DNA of 64,000 nucleotides from Planomonospora parontospora. Its GTDB lineage: Bacteria; Actinomycetota; Actinomycetes; Streptosporangiales; Streptosporangiaceae. The position numbers and the translations under genes are program-made. The notes beneath the pieces were generated by a model. The model searched no databases, was not told the origin of the DNA, and worked only from the letters and a program-made list of their open reading frames with translations. Within the stretch, counting starts at the first letter, position 1. Each line of letters begins with the position of its first letter. Shown piece by piece: positions 32,642 through 41,349 of this stretch. The stretch is from positions 62,001-126,000 of the forward strand of contig BMQD01000015.1 in NCBI GenBank assembly GCA_014647935.1, given 5' to 3'.

Positions 32642-34368
32642 GCCCCGTCACGGCGACGGCCCTCGCGCTGATCCGCTTCGATCTGCGCCGCTACCTGGTC
32701 GGCGGCCTGCTGTGGATGCCGGCCAGCGTCCTGCCGCTCGGCGGCGGCCTGGTCCTGCAGTAGGTGTTCGACCACCTGGCCGCCGACCGGGTGCCGCTGC
32801 TGCTTTGCGCGGCCTTCGCCGGGATCGAGCTGGTCCGCGGCCTGACGATCGTCGTCGCCTGGACCTACGGCGACTACTGGTGGAGCGCCGCCGCGGCCCT
32901 GCTCCGGGGCAACGTGCTGCGCTCGGTCCTGATCGGCGGAGGGCGGGCGCCCCGGTCCTCCGGCGAGGCGCTGGCCCGGCTGCGCGATGACGTGAGCACC
33001 GTGGTGGAGTTCGTGGACGAGAGCGTGCCGCTGGCCGGCGCCGCGCTCTTCGGCGTCGCGGCCCTGGCGATCATGTCGTCCGTCGACCCGGTCGTCACAC
33101 TCGTCCTGGTCCTGCCGACGGTCGCGGTCGGGCTGATCGGCCGGCTGATGAACCGGCGGATCGGGAGACTGCACCGGCGGGCCGCCGTACTGGGCGCGGC
33201 CGTCACCGGCCACCTGGGCGAGATCTTCACCGGCGTGCAGACGATCAAGACCGCCGGAGCCGAGGAGGCGGCGCTGGAGCGCCTGCGCCGGCACAACCGG
33301 CTGCGCCGCGAGGCGGCGGTCAGGGACCGGCTCGCGACCGACCTGCTGGGCACCGCGACCGGCGCGAGCATCGAGGTCGGCATCGGCCTGCTCCTGCTGC
33401 TGGCCGCCCCGGCCATGCGCCGCGGCGACTTCACCGTGGGCGACCTGGCACTGTTCACCGCCTACGCAGGCTGGCTCACCGCGCTGCCGCGGACCATCGG
33501 CTCGATCCTGGCGCGCATGCCCCAGGCGGCCGTCTCCGCCCGGCGGCTCACCGAGCTCATGGGCCCGGGAGAGGACCTGTCGCGCGACGGCGGCGTCCGG
33601 CTCCACCGGGACCACCCGGCCGCGCTCCCCCCGGCTCGCCACGACCCGCTGCGGGTGCTGCGGGCCCGGGGCCTGACCACCGCCCGCGGCCTGCACGGGG
33701 TGGACCTGGAGATCGAACGGGGATCGTTCACGGTGGTCACCGGCGCGGTCGGCGCGGGCAAGACGACGCTGGTGCGCGCCCTGCTGGGGCTGGAACCGCT
33801 GACGGCCGGGACGATCTGCTGGAACGGCGCGCCGGTCACCGATCCGGGCGCCTTCATGGTGCCCGGCCGCGTCGCCTACGCCGGGCAGGTTCCGCGGCTG
33901 TTCTCGGCCTCGCTGCGGGAGAACCTGCTGCTCGGACGGTCCGCCGAAGGGCTGGAGCGGGCGGTGCGGCTGGCGGCGTTCGACCGCGACCTGGCGCGGA
34001 TGCCGGGCGGGCTGGACGCGGTCGTCGGTTCCCGGGGCGTACGCCTGTCGGGCGGCCAGGCGCAGCGGGCGACCGCCGCGCGGGCGCTGGTCCGCTCGCC
34101 GGACCTGCTCGTGGTCGACGACCTGTCCTCGGCGCTGGACGTGGAGACCGAGCGGCTGCTGTGGGAGCGGATCAGCGGCGTCACCACGCTGCTGGTCGTC
34201 TCCCACCGGCCCGCCGTGCTGGAGCGGGCCGACCGGGTCGTCGTCCTGGACCGGGGCCGGGTGGCGGGCTGCGGGCCGTTGGCCGAGCTGCTGGAGACCT
34301 GCCCGGAGATGCGGCGGCTGTGGTCGCTCGGCCCGCTGGACGAGCCGGGATCGTCGGCGGTGCCGTGA
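32638..34368 (+). pseudogene. ABC exporter half-transporter, subunit 2, with in-frame amber codon
   Basis: ATG 32638 overlaps the previous stop (ATGA). Codons 1-41 (MSPVTATALALIRFDLRRYL ... GGGLVLQ) are followed by TAG at 32761-32763, then the frame continues for 535 codons as a normal TMD-NBD half transporter starting VFDHLAADR. The amber probably replaced CAG (Gln). The NBD has Walker A GAVGAGKTT, canonical LSGGQ, and Walker B LLVVDDL with Asp instead of the catalytic Glu. A GTG immediately after the TAG could allow reinitiation, but the product would lack the first membrane helix. Sequencing error is possible. Confidence 0.75.
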
Positions 34369-34376
34369 CCGGTGAC

Positions 34377-34392
34377 GGCCCGTGGACGGGCC
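34377..34392. terminator. Short hairpin between convergent genes
   Basis: GGCCCGT-gg-ACGGGCC, a perfect 7-bp stem, nine bases after the exporter stop and 20 bases past the end of the convergent SGNH gene. Probably bidirectional; the 2-nt loop would open by one pair. Confidence 0.4.
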
Positions 34393-34412
34393 CCGCCGCC
34401 CCCGGGCACCGG

Positions 34413-35267
34413 TCAGGCGGTGTCCGCGGGCGCGCCGAGCCCGTCCATGGGCCCGCCCGGCCGGTTTCCCGCGGGGAGGATCGCGACGGGAAGCAGGTGC
34501 GGGCGCTTGGCCGTACGGCCGTCGCCGGAGGACCGGCCCCGCAGGCGCCTGCCGAGCCAGGGGCCGAGGAAGGCGGCGGCCCAGCGCAGTTCGACGGCTG
34601 CGGCCCGCCAGCCGGAGGGGACGGCCGCCGGGGAGGGCAGTGGGTTGGTCCAGTCGTCGCCGCTGCCGGGCAGTCCGAGCGCGTGGGCGACGGCCGCCGC
34701 GATCCGCTCGTGTCCGAGCGGGCTGGCGTGCAACCGGTCCCGGCTCCACAGCCGCGGATCGGTGACGACCGCGTGGTGGGAGGTCTCGGCGACGACGACC
34801 CCGTGGCGCAGCGCCGCGGCGCGGATGCGCTGGTTGAGCGCGGCGGCGCGCGGGGCGGCCGGACGGGCCAGCGGGGTGATCCGCGCGATGTCGGGGAAGG
34901 TGAGGGTCGCCACGAGGGCGCCCTGGGCGGTGAGCGCGGCGAACATCGCCTCCAGGTGGCCGGCCACCTCGTCGGCGTCGAACCGGGGCCGGAGCAGGTC
35001 GTTGACCCCGGCGACGACGGTGGCCAGGTCGGGGCGGAGCGCGAGGGCGGGGCCGAGCTGCTCGGCGTGGACCTGGGAGGCCAGGCGTCCGCGCACGGCG
35101 AGGTTGGCGTACCGGAGACCGGGGCTGGTCTCTGCGAGCCGGTCGGCCAGCCGGTCGGCCAGCCGGTCGGCCCAGCCGCGCAGGCCGCCGGTCTCGTCGC
35201 CGTCGCCGAGCCCCTCCGTCTGGCTGTCGCCCAGGGCGACGTAGCGCAGATACTCACTCCCGGGCAT
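34413..35267 (-). CDS. SGNH/GDSL hydrolase
   Basis: A 284-residue SGNH esterase: block I GDSQTEG (Ser nucleophile), block III GVNDLL (Asn), and block V DRLHASPLGHE, where the Asp/His pair is in the expected place. The first Gly of block II is in ANLAVRG. It lacks a signal peptide. Residues 34-45 repeat LADR three times through a 12-bp DNA repeat. The ATG lies 14 bp inside the end of the padR gene, so the two are co-translated. The C-terminal 70 residues are an unconserved Arg-rich tail. Confidence 0.88.
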   Translation of the reverse strand: MPGSEYLRYVALGDSQTEGLGDGDETGGLRGWADRLADRLADRLAETSPGLRYANLAVRGRLASQVHAEQLGPALALRPDLATVVAGVNDLLRPRFDADEVAGHLEAMFAALTAQGALVATLTFPDIARITPLARPAAPRAAALNQRIRAAALRHGVVVAETSHHAVVTDPRLWSRDRLHASPLGHERIAAAVAHALGLPGSGDDWTNPLPSPAAVPSGWRAAAVELRWAAAFLGPWLGRRLRGRSSGDGRTAKRPHLLPVAILPAGNRPGGPMDGLGAPADTA

Positions 35268-35823
35268 GGGCCGCCCGCCTCTCTTCCAGGATCGCCGCGC
35301 TCCGGCGGCACCAGTCGCGGTTGCCCTGCTCGAAGGCGAGACCGCGCAGACACGTCAGGTAGGGGCCGATCCGCTCGCCGTGCCGGAGGAACTCCTCCTC
35401 GCCCCGGTCGCCGCGCAGCTTGCGCAGCAGGCCGCCGAGCAGCCGGATCTTGGCGTCGGCGAAGGCGGCCCGCTCGGTGAGCCGCGCGATCACCTCGCCG
35501 GCGTCGACGTGGTCGGCGGCCTGGACCTTGACGAGCAGGTCGTCGCGGATGAAGGAGGGTTTGCCGTCGGCCGCCGCGAACCGCTCCAGCTCGGCCAGAC
35601 CGGCGTCGGTGACGGTGAACACCCGCTTGTTGGGCCGGGTGTCCTGCACGATCTCGCGGCCGCTGACGAGGCCGTCCCGCTCCAGCCTGGCGAGTTCGGC
35701 GTAGAGCTGCTGGGGAAGGGCGTGCCAGAAGTTGGCCACTCCCAGGTCGAACGCCTTGGCCAGCTGGTAGCCGCTGAGTTCCCCGTCCAGCAGGGCCGCC
35801 AGCACGGCGTGCCGCAGGGCCAT
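35254..35823 (-). CDS. PadR family transcriptional regulator
   Basis: A 189-residue PadR protein. The N-terminal winged helix is MALRHAVLAALLDGELSGYQ, then LAKAF, then QQLYAELARLERDGLV with the wing TRPNKRVFTVTDAG; the C-terminal Vir helical domain mediates dimerisation. ATG 35823 with GAGAGG upstream is chosen; an upstream in-frame ATG at 35871 would coincide with the -10 box. It leads a two-gene operon with the SGNH hydrolase. Confidence 0.9.
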   Translation of the reverse strand: MALRHAVLAALLDGELSGYQLAKAFDLGVANFWHALPQQLYAELARLERDGLVSGREIVQDTRPNKRVFTVTDAGLAELERFAAADGKPSFIRDDLLVKVQAADHVDAGEVIARLTERAAFADAKIRLLGGLLRKLRGDRGEEEFLRHGERIGPYLTCLRGLAFEQGNRDWCRRSAAILEERRAAHARE

Positions 35824-35864
35824 CGGCACCGCCTCTCGTTTCGGCCGGACAGACCAGTGCATCG

Positions 35865-35882
35865 TAGTCAATTATAAGACTA
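35865..35882 (-). promoter_or_regulatory. PadR promoter with overlapping dyad
   Basis: A consensus TATAAT (minus strand, 35871-35876) sits inside TAGTC-N8-GACTA (35865-35882). The dyad over the -10 box suggests autorepression by PadR and places transcription start close to 35864, ruling out the longer protein. Confidence 0.6.
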
Positions 35883-36038
35883 ATCACATTATTGACTGTT
35901 CGCGGACCTCTTCGGCGGCGACCTCGAACCGGCACCCCATGTAACCATCTGATTACAAGAAGTCCTCTTGGTGGGCAACGTTCCGGCGACGCGGCAAAAG
36001 TGAAGACCTCCCAGTCCCCATCGGGTCTCGAGGTGCTC

Positions 36039-36836
36039 ATGTCAGTTTCTCCAGGTGAGGAAACCGCCGCTGCCGCCCCGGCCGCCCTGCGGCCGCGGAC
36101 GGGAACAGGACGAGGGGTCCACCGGCGTCCGGCCCGGGTGAGCGCCGGCACCGCGGCCGTCACCGCGCTGGCCGGAGCCGCCGTCGTCTACACGGGCGTG
36201 CTCGCCCCCACCGGCGCCGAACCGCCGCCGCCCGCGGTCTCCGCTCCCGCCGCCGCCCCCACGCCGGTCCCCGCGACCGCGGCGGCGCCGTCCGCCCCGG
36301 CGGCCGCCGCCTCGACGCCCCCGGCCCCCCAACCGGCGCCCCCCGAACCGGCGCCCCGCGAACACCGCCCCATGGTCCTGGCGAGCGCCCCGGCTCCCGC
36401 CCCCCAGGCCTTCCGCGTGCCCGGAGCCGTACCCCCGCCGAAGAGCGCCGGCAGGTCCCGGCCCTCACCGCGCCCGTCACGGGCGGCCACGGCACCCTCG
36501 CGCCCGGCCAGGCCGTCCACCGACACGCCGCGCCCTGCTCCCCGATCGGTGCCGGGTCCCGACACCGAGCACGACCGCGAGCACGACCGGGGGCGGGAGT
36601 CCGGCCAGGGGCGGGAGTCCGGCCGGGAACGCACACCGGAACGCGAACGCGACGCGCCCGCGCGCCCGGCGACCCCGCCGTCGTCTCCCCCGCCGCCCCC
36701 TCCGGCCGCACGGCCGGCGGCTCCGGCTCCGGCTCCGGCTCCGGACGATCCGAGGCCCGAGCCGATGCCCGAGCGGACCTGCCGGCTCGGCGTCCAGGCG
36801 GATGCGGCACTGCTCAGGATCGGCGTGTGCCTGTGA
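36039..36836 (+). CDS. Proline/alanine-rich single-pass membrane or secreted protein
   Basis: A 265-residue protein of low complexity. After 35 cytoplasmic residues with many arginines comes one hydrophobic segment (AGTAAVTALAGAAVVYTGVL), then about 180 residues of Pro/Ala- and Pro/Arg/Glu-rich sequence typical of cell-wall-spanning linkers. The C-terminus is more ordered, RTCRLGVQADAALLRIGVCL, with two cysteines that could form a disulfide. ATG at 36039 follows GAGGTG. No family recognised; role in the envelope is inferred from composition only. Confidence 0.6.
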   Translation: MSVSPGEETAAAAPAALRPRTGTGRGVHRRPARVSAGTAAVTALAGAAVVYTGVLAPTGAEPPPPAVSAPAAAPTPVPATAAAPSAPAAAASTPPAPQPAPPEPAPREHRPMVLASAPAPAPQAFRVPGAVPPPKSAGRSRPSPRPSRAATAPSRPARPSTDTPRPAPRSVPGPDTEHDREHDRGRESGQGRESGRERTPERERDAPARPATPPSSPPPPPPAARPAAPAPAPAPDDPRPEPMPERTCRLGVQADAALLRIGVCL

Positions 36837-36884
36837 CGGAGCGGACGCGTGGTTCCGCCTCCGCCCCGCTCCGCCGCACCCCAT

Positions 36885-36923
36885 GGCCCGTCCCGCCGGG
36901 AACCCCTCCCGGCGGGACGGGCC
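36885..36923. terminator. Strong hairpin between convergent genes
   Basis: GGCCCGTCCCGCCGGGA (36885-36901) and its exact complement (36907-36923) form a 17-bp perfect stem around ACCCC. It sits between the Pro-rich protein gene (+) and the alpha/beta hydrolase gene (-) and probably ends transcription in both directions without a U-tract. Confidence 0.7.
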
Positions 36924-36930
36924 CGCCTCC

Positions 36931-37713
36931 TCAGAGGCCGTGCTCGACCAGGAACTTCTCGATCAGCTCCTGCCACTCCGCGGGCCGCTCGGCCATCACC
37001 ACGTGCCCGGCGTCCACCTCGGCGTAGCGCGCCCCGGGGATGCGGTCCGCCAGGTAGCGGGAGTTGGCCGGGTCGACCAGGACGTCACGGGTCGTGGCGA
37101 TGACCAGTGTCGGCACCGTGATCCCGGCCAGGTCCTCCCGGGTGTCGGCGGACCGGCCCAGCGCCGCCTGCTCCACCACCCCGAGCGGCGGCCCTGCGGG
37201 GCCCGGGTCCAGCAGCTCGGCGAACTGCTCGGCGGGCAGCCCGTTGAGGAACTCGACGCTGAAGCCGTTCACCGTGCGCATCCGGGCGAAGCCCTCGGCG
37301 TCGCCGCGGGTCAGCAGGTGCTCCCAGAGACCCAAGGAGAGATCGATCTGGTGGTCGGCCCTGGCGAAGCCCGCCGTCAGCACGAGCCCCCGCACCCGTC
37401 CCGGGTGACGGGCCGCGGCCCGCACCGCGACGGTGGTCCCCAGGGAGAAACCGATCAGGGTGAAGGACTCCACCCCGGCGTCGACCGCGGAGGACACCAC
37501 CGCGTCGGTCAGCTCGTCCAAGGTGAGGCCCGCGGCCGCCCGGGGAGTGGCTCCCGAGCCCGGGTAGTCGGGCCCGACGACGGTGTGGCCCTCGGCCAGG
37601 ACAGGTATCAACGCCCCGTAGTTGTCCGCGACGCTGCCGCTCGCGCCGTGGGCGAGCAGGATGCCGGGGCCGGAGCCGACAACGGTGGTGGAGAGTTCGG
37701 GAATCCGCTTCAT
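36931..37713 (-). CDS. Alpha/beta hydrolase under MerR control
   Basis: A 260-residue alpha/beta hydrolase: LLAHGASGS (oxyanion), GFSLGTT (Ser nucleophile), RDVLVDP (acid) and DAGHVVMAERP (His). It is divergent from a short MerR gene, and its promoter has the unusual long spacer with a central palindrome that MerR proteins activate. The predicted start of transcription falls at the ATG, so the mRNA is probably leaderless; GTG two codons upstream is an alternative. Substrate unknown. Confidence 0.88.
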   Translation of the reverse strand: MKRIPELSTTVVGSGPGILLAHGASGSVADNYGALIPVLAEGHTVVGPDYPGSGATPRAAAGLTLDELTDAVVSSAVDAGVESFTLIGFSLGTTVAVRAAARHPGRVRGLVLTAGFARADHQIDLSLGLWEHLLTRGDAEGFARMRTVNGFSVEFLNGLPAEQFAELLDPGPAGPPLGVVEQAALGRSADTREDLAGITVPTLVIATTRDVLVDPANSRYLADRIPGARYAEVDAGHVVMAERPAEWQELIEKFLVEHGL

Positions 37714-37720
37714 GTCCACG

Positions 37721-37752
37721 AGGTTGGGGCTTCACATCGGTGTGAAGGTCAA
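37721..37752 (-). promoter_or_regulatory. MerR-type promoter of the hydrolase gene
   Basis: On the minus strand TTGACC (-35, 37747-37752) and CAACCT (-10, 37721-37726) are 20 bp apart. The spacer is filled by the perfect inverted repeat CTTCACA-TCGG-TGTGAAG (37730-37747, plus-strand spelling). The over-long spacer with a dyad is the hallmark of MerR-activated promoters. Confidence 0.75.
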
Positions 37753-37772
37753 GTCCCTGTGGAGGGAAAGTG

Positions 37773-38123
37773 ATGCTGATCGGTGAACTGTCCCGGCGGA
37801 CCGGTGTGAGCACCCGTCTGCTGCGCTACTACGAGGAGCAGGGCCTCCTCCACCCCGAACGGGACGGCAACGGCTACCGCCGCTACCGCCTCGAGTCCGT
37901 CGAGCGGGTCGCCCGCATCCGCGAGCTGCTCGACGCGGGCCTCCCCACCGAGACGATCCGCGACTTCCTGCCCTGCGCGGAGAACGGGCCGGAGCCTTCC
38001 GGCTGCGCCCGCTACACCGACATGCTCGACTCCCACCGCTTCCGCCTCGCCCGGGACATCGCCGAGCTCCAGCGCCGCCACGCGGCCTTGACCGCCTACG
38101 CCGACACCCTGCGCCCGGGGTGA
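37773..38123 (+). CDS. MerR family transcriptional regulator
   Basis: A 116-residue short MerR protein. Winged helix IGELSRRTGVSTRLLRYYEE, then QGLLHPERDGNGYRRY, then a helix VERVARIRELLDAGLP and a dimerisation coiled coil (SHRFRLARDIAELQRRHAAL). Two cysteines (CAENGPEPSGC) precede the coiled coil and might sense metal or redox state. ATG 37773 follows GGAGGG. Divergent from the alpha/beta hydrolase it probably activates. Confidence 0.9.
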   Translation: MLIGELSRRTGVSTRLLRYYEEQGLLHPERDGNGYRRYRLESVERVARIRELLDAGLPTETIRDFLPCAENGPEPSGCARYTDMLDSHRFRLARDIAELQRRHAALTAYADTLRPG

Positions 38124-38250
38124 GGGACCCGGCAGTCCGGTCCCCGTACACCGGCGGAGCGATCGCCCGCCGGTCGGGCGCCGCCGCGCGGAACACGGGA
38201 CCGGCCGGCCCGGCATCGCCCATCAGACTGCGCTGGCTGACCCGGCGCCA

Positions 38251-38280
38251 CCGGTCAGACGGCGCCGGTCAGACGGCGCC
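38251..38280. repeat. Tandem duplication at the end of the membrane protein gene
   Basis: CCGGTCAGACGGCG occurs twice in tandem; the TCA of the second copy is the stop codon of the minus-strand gene. A short slippage product. Confidence 0.6.
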
Positions 38281-39405
38281 GAGCGGGCGCAGCCACCGGA
38301 CGGGGACCCGGACCGTCACCGCCAGCGGCATCGCCACCGCCCGGCCGGCGTCGTCGCACAGCTCGCCGCGCACCCGGTAGGAGACACCCGGCTGCAGGCC
38401 GAACGCGCCGACCTGCTCCGGCGTGAGTTCGAGGTCGACGCCGTCGGACTCCACCACGCGCACCCCCTCGGCCAGGTGCGGGCCGCAGGCGGTGACCGTC
38501 ATCGTGAAGGCGCCGCCGCGCAGCGGGCCGTACTCCCGGTGGAGCGCGGCGCCCAGGTCGCCGTGCGGGTCGTCGGCGGGTGACAGCTCGTCGGGCACGC
38601 GCACCAGGTATGCGGACCCGGCCACGATGCCCCCGGCGAGCCCGCCCGCACCGCCGTCCTCCTCCCCCGCGTCGTCCTTCCCGGTGAGGACCGGCCCCGC
38701 CGCGGCGGGCGGCCGGAGGGCGGCGTCCGCCGCGGTGCGGCCGGGCGGCCAGACGTGCCGGGCCCGTACGGCGGGCTCACCGGCGGCCGGGGCCCAGGCG
38801 GTGGCCTCCAGCCGGTCCAGCCGCCTGCGCACGGCGGCCAGCTCCCGGCCGTGGCGCGCGCTCCCCCATGATTCGAAGGCCCGGCGGCCGTCCCCGCGGA
38901 GCCGGAGGGAGCTCCGGCGCAGCATGGGCAGCGTGAGCACCACCCAGTAGGCCGCGGTGACGCCGGTCGCCGCCCAGCGGGTCTGCGGCGCGCTGCCGGC
39001 GGCCACCATGGTCAGGCCCGCGATCCCGTACAGCGTCCAGCCCACCCGGGCGCCCCACGACCGCCACAGCACCGCCGGCAGCCACATCGCGCAACCGGCC
39101 ACCGCCCAGGCCCACTCGATCTGCTCCACGGTGACGGCCAGCCCGCCCGCGTGCTCGGTCAGGTAGGAATGGACGGGCCGGGTGAAGACCTGCGTCCAGG
39201 CGGCGTCGCGCAGGAGCCGCGGGCCGTCCGCGAGCAGCGGCGGGAGCACCGCCACCAGCCAGACCAAGACCGGCACCGCCAGGAGGACGGCCGCTCCCGC
39301 GGCGGTGGCACTCCGGCCGCGGTGCGCGCCGTCGCCGGAACGGCCGCGCGCCCCGCGCCGCAGCCGTTCGCAACGGTCGAGGACATGGCCGAGCGGGCGC
39401 AGCAC
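38269..39405 (-). CDS. Multi-pass membrane protein of unknown function
   Basis: A 378-residue protein. GTG 39405 is preceded by AAAGGAGG, an ideal RBS. Helices are visible around AAGAAVLLAVPVLVWLVAVL, AGCAMWLPAVLW, VGWTLYGIAGLTMVAAG and ATGVTAAYWVVLTLPML. The C-terminal 200 residues are soluble, with a linker and a beta-rich domain ending LGLQPG-like and RVRGELCDDAGRAVAMPLAVT. I do not recognise the family. It stands alone, with an AT-rich promoter region upstream. Confidence 0.65.
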   Translation of the reverse strand: MLRPLGHVLDRCERLRRGARGRSGDGAHRGRSATAAGAAVLLAVPVLVWLVAVLPPLLADGPRLLRDAAWTQVFTRPVHSYLTEHAGGLAVTVEQIEWAWAVAGCAMWLPAVLWRSWGARVGWTLYGIAGLTMVAAGSAPQTRWAATGVTAAYWVVLTLPMLRRSSLRLRGDGRRAFESWGSARHGRELAAVRRRLDRLEATAWAPAAGEPAVRARHVWPPGRTAADAALRPPAAAGPVLTGKDDAGEEDGGAGGLAGGIVAGSAYLVRVPDELSPADDPHGDLGAALHREYGPLRGGAFTMTVTACGPHLAEGVRVVESDGVDLELTPEQVGAFGLQPGVSYRVRGELCDDAGRAVAMPLAVTVRVPVRWLRPLGAV

Positions 39406-39966
39406 GGCGGCCTCCTTTCCGGGATCGCGGTCCTCCGTCTCCACCCGGACGGCGCTCCCGGATCGCTTCTCGTGCGCTCCGGGACGGCCTCCGGCCGTGC
39501 GGACGGTGGTGCCGCCGGTACGGCCGCGCGCGACGACGCGGGGCCTATCGCGACACCAGACCATTGAAGTCGTTTTAGTTAATATACGTCCCCTTTGAGA
39601 ACTATCTACCCATTTGATAGCCGCCGCCGAGGCGGCCAGGCGGAGAGCGGCGGGGATCTCCTCATCGCCCGGGCGGCCGCCCGGGCCTGACACCGGGCAC
39701 CGCGGGACCCCAGGAGCACGGAGCGGAAAGGACGGCGGGGCGGAAGCCTTGGATCTTCCTCGCCACTTTCAAGCTATAGCGGAGAGGGGGGCTTGCGGCA
39801 AGGCCCCGGTGCCGGTCCAGAATTCGAGGCCGTGGGCCGGACCGGTGCGCGCCGTACGGAGGCGGACGCGCGTGCGGGCTCCGCGTCGGACCGTGCGGCG
39901 GCCGGCCGCGACCGGGGCCCTCACGTCGGCCGTGACCGGGGCCTTTACTCGGAAGGGGAGTTCTCC
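39406..39966. other. Intergenic region with an AT-rich promoter island
   Basis: 560 bp with no supported gene. The stretch 39562-39620 is strikingly AT-rich for this genome. On the minus strand it contains TATATT, a likely -10 box for the membrane protein gene, and CTATC-N9-GATAG (about 39604-39622). The part leading to the glycosyltransferase gene has open frames with Arg-rich composition that I regard as non-coding. Confidence 0.45.
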
Positions 39967-41193
39967 ATGCGTGTTCTGCTGTCGGCGATAGGGTCGCGCG
40001 GCGACGTCCAGCCGGTGGTGGCGCTGGCGGTGCGGTTGAGGGCCCTCGGCCAGGAGGCCCGCGTGTGCGCGCCGCCCGACTTCGGCGGGTGGGTCGAGGG
40101 CCTGGGCATCCCGTTCACGCCGCTGGGCCCCGAACTGCGCCCGACCGGGAAGGCCGACCCGGCGGCGCCCCCGCCCTCGCCCGAGCAGCGGCGCCGGATG
40201 GTGGAGGGCACGATCGCCGTCCAGTTCGAGACGCTGCCGGCGGCCGCCGAGGACTGCGACGTCATCGTGGCGGGCGGTTACCTGCTGCCGGCCGCCCGTT
40301 CGGTGGCCGAGCGGATGGGGATCGGCTACGTCTTCGCCGGTTACTGCCCGATCGCCCTGCCCTCCCCGCATCATGCGCCGCCCCCGCTGCCGATGCAGGG
40401 GGACGCGGCGGCGGACGGCGCGGCCGACAACCGCACACTCTGGGAGCGGGACGCCCGGCGCTGGAACGACCTCTTCGGCGCGGCGCTCAACGCGGTACGG
40501 GCGTCGGCCGGCCTGGCGCCGGTCGGCGACGTGCGGAGCCACATGCTCACCGACCGGCCCTGGCTGGCCGCCGACCCGGCCCTGGCGCCCTGGCCCGACC
40601 CCGGGGATCCGGGCGTCGTCCAGACCGGTGCCTGGATCCTGCCGGACGAACGCCCGCTCCCCGCGGAGCTGGAGGCGTTCCTCGATGCCGGGGAACCACC
40701 GGTCTACTTCGGTTTCGGCAGCATCCGCGCTCCGCGGGACCTCGGCCGGAACATGGTCCGGGCGGCCCGCGCGGCCGGCCGCCGCGCGGTCGTGCTCCGC
40801 GGATGGGCCGGCCTGGAGCCACCGGACGACGGGCCCGACTGCCTGTCCATCGGCGAGGTCAACCAGCAGGCGCTCTTCCGGCGGGTCGCCGCCGCCGTGC
40901 ACCACGGCGGCGCGGGCACCACCACCGCCGCCGCACGGGCCGGAGTGCCGCAGGTCGTCGTCCCCCAGCAGTTCGACCAGCACTACTGGGCGCAGCGGAT
41001 CGGCGACCTCGGCGCAGGGACCGCGCACGCGCCCGGCGCGCCGACCGCCGACTCGCTGGCCGAGGCCCTCGGCCGCGTCCTCCGGCCGGAAGTGGCCGCC
41101 CGCGCCCGATCCGTCGCCGCCGCGGTGCGCACCGACGGCGCGGAGACCGCCGCACGGCTGCTGGCGGACGCCGGCGCCCGAAGCCCGTCCTGA
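39967..41193 (+). CDS. Glycosyltransferase, GT1/MGT (GT-B fold)
   Basis: A 408-residue GT-B glycosyltransferase. N-terminal acceptor domain starts RVLLSAIGSRGDVQP; the C-terminal donor domain has VYFGFGSI and the nucleotide-sugar motif HHGGAGTTTAAARAGVPQ, as in sterol, macrolide and glycopeptide glycosyltransferases. ATG follows GGAAGGGGAG. No sugar biosynthesis genes are adjacent, so a host-supplied NDP-sugar is likely and the acceptor unknown. It may detoxify macrolide-like molecules by glycosylation, as many stand-alone members do. Confidence 0.92.
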   Translation: MRVLLSAIGSRGDVQPVVALAVRLRALGQEARVCAPPDFGGWVEGLGIPFTPLGPELRPTGKADPAAPPPSPEQRRRMVEGTIAVQFETLPAAAEDCDVIVAGGYLLPAARSVAERMGIGYVFAGYCPIALPSPHHAPPPLPMQGDAAADGAADNRTLWERDARRWNDLFGAALNAVRASAGLAPVGDVRSHMLTDRPWLAADPALAPWPDPGDPGVVQTGAWILPDERPLPAELEAFLDAGEPPVYFGFGSIRAPRDLGRNMVRAARAAGRRAVVLRGWAGLEPPDDGPDCLSIGEVNQQALFRRVAAAVHHGGAGTTTAAARAGVPQVVVPQQFDQHYWAQRIGDLGAGTAHAPGAPTADSLAEALGRVLRPEVAARARSVAAAVRTDGAETAARLLADAGARSPS

Positions 41194-41262
41194 AACCGCT
41201 GCCGGGGCTCCGCTCGAAGCCCGTCCCGAAACCGCCGCCGGGACCTCGCCCGAAGCCCCGGG
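41180..41262 (+). repeat. 36-bp tandem repeat spanning the glycosyltransferase stop
   Basis: Imperfect units begin at 41180, 41216 and (partial) 41252, each starting GAAGCCC. The TGA stop lies in the first unit. In another frame the units encode 12-residue repeats EARPETAAG-xxx, but no start codon supports a gene. Confidence 0.7.
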
Positions 41263-41349
41263 CACGGGTCCAGGCGCCCCGGGAGAATCCTCCCGGGCGG
41301 TCTCCGCACGGGTCTGGCGGAGGCCGCCGCGACGGGGCACCATGGCGGG

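Noticed and set aside
31981-34749. 922-codon antisense frame over the exporter genes
   Set aside because: Long antisense frames are expected at this GC; no domain or start site.
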